Shown: piece after piece, positions 17,134-24,666 of the stretch
Numbering within the stretch: position 1 is the stretch's first letter
Layout of the letters: each line of letters starts with the position of its first letter
Source of the DNA: Chitinophagales bacterium
Lineage (GTDB): Bacteria; Bacteroidota; Bacteroidia; Chitinophagales; Chitinophagaceae
NCBI GenBank assembly: GCA_015655015.1
Contig: JAATFV010000195.1
Span: 1-42,844 of the forward strand
Length of the DNA stretch: 42,844 bases
Direction: 5' to 3'
The notes under the pieces: model-generated
What the model was told of the DNA's origin: nothing
Database searches by the model: none
What the model saw: the letters and a program-made list of their open reading frames with translations, nothing else
Position numbers and translations under genes: made by a program

Positions 17134-18546
17134 TTATACCATTTGCCGCTTTAATAAGTACAGTATCCTCAGGGAGCCGCTGACAGACTCTTTTCTCTCG
17201 ATCGTGAAATGCCTTTCAAAAGCCGTCTCAAAGTTATGCTCATCATAATCATCGTGCCACCCGCTTTTACCGCGGATCAGCTCCTGCGATTTTTCATCGG
17301 ACAGCGCAACGAATTCCGCAATAAGATACCCCCGGGTAAGATCGGCCAGGTAATCGGCAATTCTTGTTAAAGGTATATTTTTGGCTAAAGCCAGGTGATG
17401 GATAAGCGCCAGCGCTATGACCAGGTCGCTCCGGGCCCGGCCGGAAAAAGACGCCCTCTCGGTATGGTGAAACCCTGAAGCCGGCGTAGGATTGGCCAGG
17501 TCGACCACCAATGGAAGAATAGGAGACCCGGCCTTACGGGCAAAATCATAGAGATGCTGTATGCATTGCCAGTCCGAATCGACCGCTACGACCGTCCGGC
17601 CGATGTCCGACGCCCGTACCCCGCCCGTTTGTATTTCGCCGGAAAGGATCTTTGAAAAATAACCGTCATTCGCTCCCAGGTCCAGCGCGGACTTCCAGGG
17701 AAGATCCTGTATGAACCGCCGGAAGACTTTCTCTTTGGCCAGCAAATAAGCGGGACTGCTGATCGTCTTTTCATAATAATCACTCCAAACGGTGGCTCCG
17801 GCCCCTGCCACCGGCAAGCGCAGCAGGATGTCTTCCAGGTGGCTGATCAGATGGCGCATTTTTTTCTTGTCGAAGGACATAATGCCCGCTTTAGCCGAAG
17901 CGAGGTCCCGGTGTACCTTACTGGGTAGGTATACATGCATCCATACGCCCAGCTTAAAAAGACTTCTTAACGGCAGCGTCTTCAGGGTGATGGCCGCCGG
18001 AATGCCTTCCGGATAGGCTACCATGATTCTGTGAATGCCGCTGCCTGTATAATGATGCAGATATAGCGGGAATAGAAAATTCTCACAGAACTGCCGGTAT
18101 GCCACCCAGGGCCTGGAAGGATCATAACGCTCAAAGGAAAGGGTATCGATGAAAATGGCGTTCCCTTCCATGAACTGGATATTGAAAGGACTGGCGTCTT
18201 TTAATATCATGCCATGATCCATCGACAGGAGCTGTATCCGCAACGTCAGCAGGGCGGCATCCTTTAATTGAGCAGGGCTCCATTCAGAAGGATAGCTGAT
18301 AAAGGGGATCTGCCGGGGCAGCAGGGTTTTATACCACTCGGGCAGACCCGTCATGTTCTCCCCGATCTCCGTATGCGGCAACAGCAGCCCTTTTTGAGTA
18401 AGGACGGCATAGAGCCCCGAACGAAACAGCTCGTCATAATCCTGCGCATAAGATTGGTTCACCTGCCGGTAGTTAAGAGACCCCGACTGGAATACAAAAC
18501 CGGATGGATCTCTGTATGAAGCCGGATGAACGTGGTGATCAGGCAT
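17134..18546 (-). CDS. SAM-dependent methyltransferase with kinase-like N-terminal domain
   Basis: A 470-residue two-part protein. The C-terminal part (from about residue 255) is a class I methyltransferase, with SALDLGANDGYFSKIL (286-301) as the SAM-binding motif I and AVDSDWQCIQHLYDF as motif II. The N-terminal 240 residues contain MDHGMILKDASPFNIQF (109-125) and FIDTLSFE (132-139). This Asp...Asn followed by an Asp-containing strand resembles the catalytic and metal-binding segments of the protein kinase/aminoglycoside phosphotransferase fold. Its ATG overlaps the stop of the small membrane protein by 8 bp. The substrate is unknown; neighbours suggest an envelope molecule. Confidence 0.8.
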   Translation of the reverse strand: MPDHHVHPASYRDPSGFVFQSGSLNYRQVNQSYAQDYDELFRSGLYAVLTQKGLLLPHTEIGENMTGLPEWYKTLLPRQIPFISYPSEWSPAQLKDAALLTLRIQLLSMDHGMILKDASPFNIQFMEGNAIFIDTLSFERYDPSRPWVAYRQFCENFLFPLYLHHYTGSGIHRIMVAYPEGIPAAITLKTLPLRSLFKLGVWMHVYLPSKVHRDLASAKAGIMSFDKKKMRHLISHLEDILLRLPVAGAGATVWSDYYEKTISSPAYLLAKEKVFRRFIQDLPWKSALDLGANDGYFSKILSGEIQTGGVRASDIGRTVVAVDSDWQCIQHLYDFARKAGSPILPLVVDLANPTPASGFHHTERASFSGRARSDLVIALALIHHLALAKNIPLTRIADYLADLTRGYLIAEFVALSDEKSQELIRGKSGWHDDYDEHNFETAFERHFTIERKESVSGSLRILYLLKRQMV

Positions 18547-18715
18547 CTGTATGATCGTTCGTGGATGGATCGTCTTTTTTGTTTTTTATAAAGAAGGATC
18601 TGATCCTGAACCAAAGGTTTTTGAAATAAAACAAAGCTCCCAGCACGGCGGCTATGATGACCTGAATCAGGTAACTCCCGCTTCCGGGATCTATATACAG
18701 CAGGATACCGCTCAT
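18539..18715 (-). CDS. Small membrane protein of the YIDPGSGSY type
   Basis: A 58-residue gene too short for many pipelines. It starts MSGILLYIDPGSGSYLIQ and continues into a hydrophobic helix (about 16-31, VIIAAVLGALFYF) and a basic, polar tail (KNLWFRIRSFFIKNKK). The motif IDPGSGSY plus one helix recurs, to my recollection, in many bacteria beside sulfatase-like and methyltransferase genes, but I know no function. Its ATG shares one base with the TAA of the M42 gene (TAATG), and its TGA lies inside the first codons of the methyltransferase (ATGCCTGA). Both junctions indicate translational coupling. Confidence 0.85.
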   Translation of the reverse strand: MSGILLYIDPGSGSYLIQVIIAAVLGALFYFKNLWFRIRSFFIKNKKDDPSTNDHTDA

Positions 18716-19833
18716 TAAAGATAACTCAGGTTAGTTTGAGGAGTTAAGGTAAGCAAAGTTTCATACATTAATTGGATCGTTTGCTCGATATCCCTTTTAT
18801 GCAGCATCTCCACCGTCGTATGCATATACCGCAGCGGTATGGAAATAAGGACGGATGGGCAGCCCTCGTTGGCATACGCAAATGAATCCGTATCCGTTCC
18901 CGTGCTGCGGGAGACGGCCCGCAGCTGAACGGGGATCTTGCTTTTTTCTGCCACATCCTGCACCAGCGCCAGTAGCTTATTATGAACGGCGGGACCATAA
19001 GCCAGCGAAGGCCCCTTGCCGCAGGCGATATCTCCTTCAATGATCTTGTTGATCATCGGTGTCGTCGTATCGTGCGTAACATCGGTTATGATGGCCACAT
19101 CCGGCTTGATACGGCGGGCGATCATTTCGGCCCCCCGCAGGCCCACCTCTTCCTGTACGGCATTTACGATATAGAGCCCGTAAGGAAGCTTCTTTTTATT
19201 TTCAGACAGCAAACGGGCCGTCTCGGCGATCATAAATCCTCCCACCCGGTTGTCAAAAGCCCTTCCGATCAGGTAATCATAGGCCAGCTCCTCATAGCCA
19301 TCCTGGTAGGTGACCACGGAGCCGATATGAATGCCCAGGTCCTCTATCTCTTTTTTATTCCTTGCTCCGCAATCCAGGAAAAGGTTATCGACCTTGGGCT
19401 GCTGTTCCTTGGAATCCGGATTACCCAGGCGGGTGTGAATCGCAGGCCAGCCGAATACGGCCGGGACCAGGCCTTTTTTCCCATGTATGAAGACCCGCTG
19501 GGCCGGGGCGATCTGGTGATCCACCCCTCCGTTGCGTTTGAGGTACATAAGGCCTTCCGGGGTAATATAATTGACGAACCAGCTGATCTCATCGGCATGC
19601 GCTTCAATGACGACTTTGAAAGGCGCTTTTGGATTGATGACCCCGACAGCGGTTCCGTAAGGATCGGTGAAATGGGTGTCGACATAGGGTTTCAGGTAAT
19701 CCAGCCACAGTTGCTGACCACCGCTCTCGAATCCTACCGGAGAAGGGTTGTTAATATAGCTTTTCAGGAAACCCATGGAACGGGTCGAAAGTATAGAAGG
19801 AGATTTTGCTTCGGTCCTGGTGCTCTTTGCCAT
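18715..19833 (-). CDS. M42-family metallopeptidase (glutamyl aminopeptidase/endoglucanase M-like)
   Basis: A 372-residue cytosolic di-zinc aminopeptidase of the M42 family. Zinc ligands and catalytic residues are seen in VVIEAHADEISWF (H79, D81), GRAFDNRVGG, VNAVQEEVGLRGAE and ITDVTHDTT; SRSTGTDTDSFAYANEGCPSV is the C-terminal family block. The first 19 residues are polar, and M20 could be the true start. It is followed without gap by the small membrane protein, so the four genes down to 15621 form one coupled unit. Its relation to an envelope function is not obvious. Confidence 0.93.
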   Translation of the reverse strand: MAKSTRTEAKSPSILSTRSMGFLKSYINNPSPVGFESGGQQLWLDYLKPYVDTHFTDPYGTAVGVINPKAPFKVVIEAHADEISWFVNYITPEGLMYLKRNGGVDHQIAPAQRVFIHGKKGLVPAVFGWPAIHTRLGNPDSKEQQPKVDNLFLDCGARNKKEIEDLGIHIGSVVTYQDGYEELAYDYLIGRAFDNRVGGFMIAETARLLSENKKKLPYGLYIVNAVQEEVGLRGAEMIARRIKPDVAIITDVTHDTTTPMINKIIEGDIACGKGPSLAYGPAVHNKLLALVQDVAEKSKIPVQLRAVSRSTGTDTDSFAYANEGCPSVLISIPLRYMHTTVEMLHKRDIEQTIQLMYETLLTLTPQTNLSYL

Positions 19834-19890
19834 TGAATTTTTCGATTATTTCTTGCGTTAATAAAATAGACCTGGTCTTATTTGAAGGGA

Positions 19891-19898
19891 CAAATTTA
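19891..19898 (-). promoter_or_regulatory. Candidate -7 box of the M42 operon
   Basis: The minus strand reads TAAATTTG, an exact TAnnTTTG match, 57 bp before the M42 ATG. It overlaps the perfect palindrome AATTTAATTAAATT (19893-19906). This would give the four coupled genes their own promoter, separate from the UbiA-like gene upstream. Confidence 0.4.
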
Positions 19899-19899
19899 A

Positions 19900-20739
19900 T
19901 TAAATTCGGAAGATAAGCATCAGGAGGGCGGAAAACATCATCAGGCCGTCCAGCACAACATAGTAGAGATAATCGGAAAAATCTCTTTTGGCCCGTTGAT
20001 ACAGGGAGGCCACGATGATCCCGGGGACCAGCAGCAACAGGATATAGAATGCCGGAAAACGACATCCATAAAGACTGATAGTGCTAACGGCGAACAGGAT
20101 CATGGAGAGGATAAAGATCCGGTCAACTCCTTTTTCGTTGAAGTAGGTGATCAGGCTCCGGATCCCGGCCGCTTTATCGTCTTCCCGGTCACGGAAGTCG
20201 AATATAATACAGATGGCGTAGATAAGGAAGAAACGGCTGGCCGCAAACAGCACCGTGCCTCCATTCCACCCGGCGCCCGCAACAATAATGGGTAATACCG
20301 ACGTTACATACATCCACACAAAGGCGAGAAAGAGCGTCTTGCCCACCGCTATTTTTCGCAGATGCCCGAATACTGGCTGTGGTAGCTTGGGCGCAGAGTA
20401 CAGAAAGGTGACAAAGGCCCCGAAACATAATGCCAGTGCATGCTGCCATAAAGAAAAGAAATAAATAGCCGCCCCGATGCCCCCGGCCAGATAAAGAATG
20501 AAATGAAGGATTTTATGCCGCTGGGTCCACGTAACCCGCCTTGAAGGGCTCATACTCCCGGAAGTGAGGTACCAATGGAAATTATAGCTGCAGATAGTAG
20601 CGAAAAAGACAAAACCTACCAGGCGGCCGGAGGGAGCAACTCCCAGGAGCAGGTGACTGGTTTGCCAGACCATCAAAACAGCGCATAAGGCAATAAAAAG
20701 GCTGCTGAATATGAAAAAGTCGAAGATTTTTCTAACCAC
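19900..20739 (-). CDS. UbiA-like prenyltransferase family membrane protein
   Basis: A 279-residue integral membrane protein with about eight hydrophobic helices. FDFRDREDDKAAGIRS, near residue 180, matches the second aspartate-rich motif of UbiA aromatic prenyltransferases. The first motif (usually NDxxDxxxD) should be near residue 50, where the sequence is YNFHWYLTSG and lacks acidic residues. Activity is therefore doubtful or altered. The start is a GTG at 20739; the next Met is residue 23. It follows a lipoprotein gene by 24 bp. Confidence 0.75.
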   Translation of the reverse strand: MVRKIFDFFIFSSLFIALCAVLMVWQTSHLLLGVAPSGRLVGFVFFATICSYNFHWYLTSGSMSPSRRVTWTQRHKILHFILYLAGGIGAAIYFFSLWQHALALCFGAFVTFLYSAPKLPQPVFGHLRKIAVGKTLFLAFVWMYVTSVLPIIVAGAGWNGGTVLFAASRFFLIYAICIIFDFRDREDDKAAGIRSLITYFNEKGVDRIFILSMILFAVSTISLYGCRFPAFYILLLLVPGIIVASLYQRAKRDFSDYLYYVVLDGLMMFSALLMLIFRI

Positions 20740-20763
20740 TGGTATACATCCCGTAAATAAACG

Positions 20764-21213
20764 TTATTGATATTCAATGACAATTTGAGGAGAAGTAATA
20801 GTGTCGCTCGATTTTCCTGCCCGGTCGATGGCTGCGAATTTAAAAACGATCGTATCGTTTTCCTGATCGCTCTGGTGAAGGGTATTATAGTCCAGCTCAA
20901 AACGAATTTGCCCCTTGGTCACATCCGTAAAATCGGGGATAGGGGACGGAAAAGTGTCTACGGCGTTTGTAGTAGGCGGGATGGGTATTTGATTCAGCCT
21001 GTTGCGAATGGCAACAAAGTTGCCCCGCGCCAGATCGGCGGAACTGGAAGTGAAGTCAAAAGTAACACTGAGGCCTCCTCCGACAGGGATCTGGGTATTG
21101 ATAGATTTGATCTTGATCGTTGGTTTGGAGCCGCTATTGCTTTTGCTGCAGGAAATCACTGCAGCCGTAATGGTTATCAATAATATGGGTATCAGAAAAG
21201 ACGCAAGCTTCAT
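20764..21213 (-). CDS. Putative lipoprotein, unknown function
   Basis: From the ATG at 21213 the protein has 149 residues and starts MKLASFLIPILLITITAAVISCSKS, a signal peptide ending in a lipobox-like VISC. An in-frame ATG 24 bp upstream is disfavoured because the candidate -7 box (21235-21242) lies over it. The mature part is beta-rich (KIKSINTQIPVGGGLSVTFDF; DTIVFKFAAIDRAGKSSDTI) and may form one immunoglobulin-like domain. No family was recognised. Confidence 0.75.
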   Translation of the reverse strand: MKLASFLIPILLITITAAVISCSKSNSGSKPTIKIKSINTQIPVGGGLSVTFDFTSSSADLARGNFVAIRNRLNQIPIPPTTNAVDTFPSPIPDFTDVTKGQIRFELDYNTLHQSDQENDTIVFKFAAIDRAGKSSDTITSPQIVIEYQ

Positions 21214-21234
21214 GATGCTGATTTGATATGTATA

Positions 21235-21242
21235 CAAACCTA
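21235..21242 (-). promoter_or_regulatory. Candidate -7 box of the lipoprotein gene
   Basis: The minus strand reads TAGGTTTG, matching TAnnTTTG, 21 bp before the ATG at 21213. It leaves room for a very short leader only. Confidence 0.4.
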
Positions 21243-21481
21243 CCTAATTTTGTTCAAAAGGGCTACTATTGTATAAATTTTTGCAATTCATTGACTAAAG
21301 GCGGCGGGGAGAAATAAAGGGGATATTGGCTTTCCGGGATCATGAGGCAAGGCATAAACCGGAAGTACCGGTGGCAGATCTAAAACCGGATCTTTGGGCG
21401 ACTTTTGAACAAAAACCGGGTTTTCAGAGTTGTTTTTCGAATTCGGAATTCAACGGACTCCCGGACTACAAATAACAGGAC

Positions 21482-22468
21482 ATGGACGAATGGGAAAAAA
21501 AGATATTTGGGCTTAAAAATGAGGATTTCACGGCCTTCACCGCAACGGCGCTGGAGATCTTCCGGTTTCAATATGAGAATAATCCGATCTACCGCCTCTA
21601 TACCGATACCCTGAGGATAGACCCTCATTCAGTGCGACAGATCCGGGAGATCCCATTTCTGCCGATCTCTTTCTTTAAGACGCATACGGTCAGGACGACG
21701 GATTTCACTCCCGAAACCATCTTCGAATCGAGCGGCACCACCGGAACCCGGGGCAGCCAGCACGAAGTGAAGGACCTCAGCCTGTATAAAAAAAGCTTCA
21801 CGGCAGCATTTGAGCTCTTCTATGGGCCCATCCGGGACTGGTGTATCATCGGGTTATTGCCGGCATACCTGGAACGGTCGAACTCATCCCTGGTCGTAAT
21901 GGTGGATGAGCTAATCCGGATGAGCAGACATCCGGAAAGCGGTTTTTACCTCTACGAGCACAAGACCTTATATGAATTGCTGGCGAAACTGGAGCAAAGG
22001 GGACAAAAAACCTTGCTGATAGGCGTCACTTTTGCACTCCTGGATTTCGCGGAAAAATATACTTTATCGCTCCGCCACACAGTGGTCATGGAGACAGGGG
22101 GAATGAAAGGGCGTAGAAAAGAGATCACCCGGGCGGAATTGCATGATTTCCTGAAAGAAAGACTGGGGCTGGACGTGATCCACGCCGAATATGGGATGAC
22201 CGAACTCTTGTCCCAGGCTTATTCGAACGGGAATGGCCTCTTTACCTGTCCGCCCTGGATGAAGGCCGTGGTCCGGTCGGAAGATGATCCGCTGGAAATA
22301 GGAGAGGAGGGGGACGGGATTCTCAATATCATCGACCTTGCTAATATTTATTCCTGTTCTTTCCTCGCGACGGAAGATATCGGGCGCATCCATGCCGATG
22401 GACGGTTCGAGGTGTCCGGGCGGGTTGATAACAGTGATATCAGGGGGTGTAGCTTGATGGTGGTGTGA
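21482..22468 (+). CDS. LuxE-like acyl-protein synthetase / adenylating enzyme
   Basis: A 328-residue protein of the LuxE family. ESSGTTGTRGSQHEV (about 82-96) is the ATP/AMP-binding signature shared with adenylate-forming enzymes, IREIPFLPISFFKTHTV is a typical LuxE segment, and HAEYGMTELLSQAY is the adenylate-contacting block. It should activate a carboxylic acid as acyl-AMP. The other Lux fatty-acid reductase genes (luxC, luxD) are not nearby, so its acceptor is unknown. In other Bacteroidota such orphans sit near polysaccharide or lipid genes. The C-terminus (SGRVDNSDIRGCSLMVV) appears complete. Confidence 0.85.
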   Translation: MDEWEKKIFGLKNEDFTAFTATALEIFRFQYENNPIYRLYTDTLRIDPHSVRQIREIPFLPISFFKTHTVRTTDFTPETIFESSGTTGTRGSQHEVKDLSLYKKSFTAAFELFYGPIRDWCIIGLLPAYLERSNSSLVVMVDELIRMSRHPESGFYLYEHKTLYELLAKLEQRGQKTLLIGVTFALLDFAEKYTLSLRHTVVMETGGMKGRRKEITRAELHDFLKERLGLDVIHAEYGMTELLSQAYSNGNGLFTCPPWMKAVVRSEDDPLEIGEEGDGILNIIDLANIYSCSFLATEDIGRIHADGRFEVSGRVDNSDIRGCSLMVV

Positions 22469-22793
22469 GGGGGCGGTAGTATCTTTAATTCTTTTCATCC
22501 TTTTCTGTACACAAGAGGATAATAGCCATCACGATGCCGCCGCTGCAAAACTCCGGCTGTCAATAGCTCACGAAGGTGCATCGACGCAAATCTTGTGCTT
22601 GATCCTAATCAGGATGGCGGCTGACTGATATCATAGCAGGTCGAAGAAATTGGGAATAGCTTTATTAAAAAATTCAGACGGGAAAGATATTTTTAGCCAT
22701 TGATAGCCAGGATCTGGACGAAAGGACCACGGTGCCCATTTTTGTTACACATCATTTACTTTTAAATGCTGTTCCCTTAAAAACCCGATTCTT
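22469..22793. other. 325-bp intergenic stretch without recognised features
   Basis: All frames are broken by stops, and no RNA gene, terminator or strong repeat is visible. It lies between two plus-strand genes and presumably contains the promoter of the P-loop kinase gene. Confidence 0.4.
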
Positions 22794-23306
22794 ATGATCG
22801 TTATAGTAGTAGGATTGCCGGGTTCAGGAAAAAGTTATTTTGCCTCCCGGTTAGCTGAGCTGATCCATGCAGATTATATCAACAGCGACCGGCTAAGAAA
22901 AAGCATGTTTTCCGACAGATCCTATTCAGAAAAGGAGAAGTTGTCAGTTTATAATGAAATGCTGGACTTGATGCGACGGGCTATAAGGGAAAAAAAGAAC
23001 CTCGTGCTGGATGCGACATTTTACAAAAATGATATTCGTAAAAGGTTCATCGATGAAGCTGAAGAGGGAGAAAATATTGTTTTTATTGAAATTACCGCGG
23101 AAGAGGCCGTCATAAAAGAAAGATTAAAAAGGAAAAGAGTCGATAGCGAAGCTGATTTTGAGGTATATCAGATCATAAAGCAGCAATGGGAGCCCTTACA
23201 TGTACATCGCCTGATCTTACCATCTACAGAGAATAACATGGCGGATATGTTACGTAAAGCCACGGATTATTTAAAGCTGAGAGATGACAAAAGAGCATAT
23301 TGCTAA
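22794..23306 (+). CDS. P-loop kinase (zeta-toxin/COG0645-like AAA family)
   Basis: A 170-residue nucleotide kinase-like protein. The Walker A motif is GLPGSGKS (7-14). INSDRLRKSMF, LVLDATFYKNDIRKRF (Walker-B-like region) and ERLKRKR (lid arginines) follow. Such domains often form the C-terminal half of a single protein with an APH-like domain (COG2187-COG0645). Here the two are separate genes in reversed order: this one ends 23 bp inside the APH-like gene. The substrate is unknown. Confidence 0.85.
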   Translation: MIVIVVGLPGSGKSYFASRLAELIHADYINSDRLRKSMFSDRSYSEKEKLSVYNEMLDLMRRAIREKKNLVLDATFYKNDIRKRFIDEAEEGENIVFIEITAEEAVIKERLKRKRVDSEADFEVYQIIKQQWEPLHVHRLILPSTENNMADMLRKATDYLKLRDDKRAYC

Positions 23307-24279
23307 ATTACTTTCGGAAGGAGAGTTTCCGGGGCAAACCGGCCGGCCGGACTTCATTGAGACGCATATTTCATGGGTGTTCCTATGCGAACGGTTTGTA
23401 TATAAAGTTAAGAAACCGATCCGTTATTCTTTCCTTGATTTTTCCACCCTGGAAAAACGGAAATACTATTGCGAAAGAGAGATTGAATTGAACAGAAGGC
23501 TTACCGACGACATATACCTTGATGTACAATCGATAAGGGAAATCTCAGGGCGATTTTATATAGGGTACGGAGAGGGAGAGATAATTGATTATGCCGTTAG
23601 AATGCGCAAGCTGGATAAGAACAGGCAAATGGATGTGCTTTTGAGCAATAATAAAGTCACAGATTCCGACATGAAGAACCTGGCGGAAAAAGTAGTCAGG
23701 TTTCACAAAAATACCGGGATCATTTTCAAAAAGGATGTTCTGCAAATTCGAAATGAATTTAACGATCTGAAAAGTGAAGCGGAATATTTGGGCGCCGCCG
23801 ATAGTGCTCTCATTGATCATGCTATTGAATCGTCCGATGCATTTATTGAATCGTACAAAGATCTTTTTTTCGCCAGACTTAAAGACGGCTATTACAGGGA
23901 TTGTCATGGGGATCTGCATTCCAGAAATATTTTTTTGTTGCCTGATCCTCAACCCTTTGACTGTATTGAATTCAATGATGAATACCGTCAGATCGACGTC
24001 CTGAACGAGATCGCATTTCTTTGCATGGATCTGGACGCTTTTGGACAGCAAGGATTATCTGATTTGTTTCTTGATTATTATAACAATCTCTTCCCCGTTA
24101 TAAAAAACGAAAAGGACCGGAAGCTTTTTGTTTATTATAAAAGCTATCGGGCCAATATCCGTGCAAAGGTTAATAGCCTCAGAGCGCGGAACACGGGTAA
24201 TGATGCCGGAAGGAAATTATCGCTGGCTGAGGCGGACAAATACCTTACATTATTAGATCAATATATGCAGATGTTATAG
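23284..24279 (+). CDS. Aminoglycoside phosphotransferase-like kinase (COG2187)
   Basis: A 331-residue protein of the APH/choline kinase fold. FVYKVKKPIRYSF (38-50) holds the ATP-binding lysine, CHGDLHSRNIFL (207-218) the catalytic H208/D210/N215, and FDCIEFNDEYRQID the second metal-binding Asp segment. It overlaps the upstream kinase gene by 23 bp in another frame and should be cotranslated. It is unlikely to be a resistance gene; its real substrate is unknown. Its last five codons are duplicated just downstream in a 25-bp tandem repeat. Confidence 0.85.
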   Translation: MTKEHIAKLLSEGEFPGQTGRPDFIETHISWVFLCERFVYKVKKPIRYSFLDFSTLEKRKYYCEREIELNRRLTDDIYLDVQSIREISGRFYIGYGEGEIIDYAVRMRKLDKNRQMDVLLSNNKVTDSDMKNLAEKVVRFHKNTGIIFKKDVLQIRNEFNDLKSEAEYLGAADSALIDHAIESSDAFIESYKDLFFARLKDGYYRDCHGDLHSRNIFLLPDPQPFDCIEFNDEYRQIDVLNEIAFLCMDLDAFGQQGLSDLFLDYYNNLFPVIKNEKDRKLFVYYKSYRANIRAKVNSLRARNTGNDAGRKLSLAEADKYLTLLDQYMQML

Positions 24280-24309
24280 TATAACAATTATGCAGATGTT
24301 ATAGTATAA
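24264..24309 (+). repeat. Tandem 25-bp duplication across the APH-like stop codon
   Basis: The 21-bp unit ending ...GATGTTATAGTATAA occurs at 24264-24284 and again at 24289-24309, with a period of 25 bp. The first copy encodes the last residues (MQML-stop) of the kinase gene. The second is non-coding and looks like a recent slippage duplication. Confidence 0.75.
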
Positions 24310-24327
24310 AAGGTATCCGGGGCAGCC

Positions 24328-24510
24328 TTAATTTTTGGGGGGCAACGGAATTTCGGAAGGGGAAGGTTCATCCGGCTCTTTTTCAGGAATGGTTGCTGGT
24401 TCCTCTTCCGGCAATACCGGGTCTTCAGGGATCGTGCCTGGTTTAATTTCCGGATTCCGGTTTGGTTGGGGAAGTTCAGACGGGTCGGGAGACTTTTTTA
24501 TTTTGCTCAT
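24328..24510 (-). CDS. Small proline/glutamate-rich protein
   Basis: A 60-residue open frame with a striking composition: a basic start (MSKIKKSPDPSELPQPNRNP), then Pro/Glu-rich repeats such as IPEDPVLPEEEP and ATIPEKEPDEP, and a tail SEIPLPPKN. It would be disordered and is not antisense to a gene. Similar short Pro-rich proteins occur as hypothetical proteins in this group, to my recollection. No function is suggested. Confidence 0.55.
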   Translation of the reverse strand: MSKIKKSPDPSELPQPNRNPEIKPGTIPEDPVLPEEEPATIPEKEPDEPSPSEIPLPPKN

Positions 24511-24540
24511 GATTGTATAATTTGTCTTTATTCGGAAGAA

Positions 24541-24666
24541 ATGAATAAAGTGATTAAAGGAAATGTTGGAATTGCATTCATTAACTCTATATGGCTTTTA
24601 CAAGATAACCGCCTCAATCGGTATCCTAAGATATTGAAAGGAACACGTAAATTAAGCAGAAAATGA
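24541..24666 (+). CDS. Possible 41-residue upstream ORF coupled to cysQ
   Basis: From the ATG at 24541 the frame encodes 41 residues (starting MNKVIKGNVGIAFINSIWLL, ending in a basic KGTRKLSRK). Its TGA overlaps the ATG of cysQ as ATGA. That junction is typical of translational coupling, but the peptide resembles nothing known and could be chance. It contains no cysteine, unlike the leaders of the other sulfur genes. Confidence 0.3.
   Translation: MNKVIKGNVGIAFINSIWLLQDNRLNRYPKILKGTRKLSRK

Noticed and set aside
18982..19836. 284-residue frame on the plus strand
   Set aside because: It is antisense to the M42 peptidase, whose zinc-binding motifs are intact; it is a shadow frame.
23284..24279. 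Aminoglycoside resistance gene
   Set aside because: The kinase motifs are those of the COG2187 group that pairs with COG0645 P-loop kinases, which is not a resistance family.
24466..24666. 66-residue version of the ORF upstream of cysQ
   Set aside because: The longer frame runs antisense into the Pro-rich gene; only the part from the ATG at 24541 is plausible.
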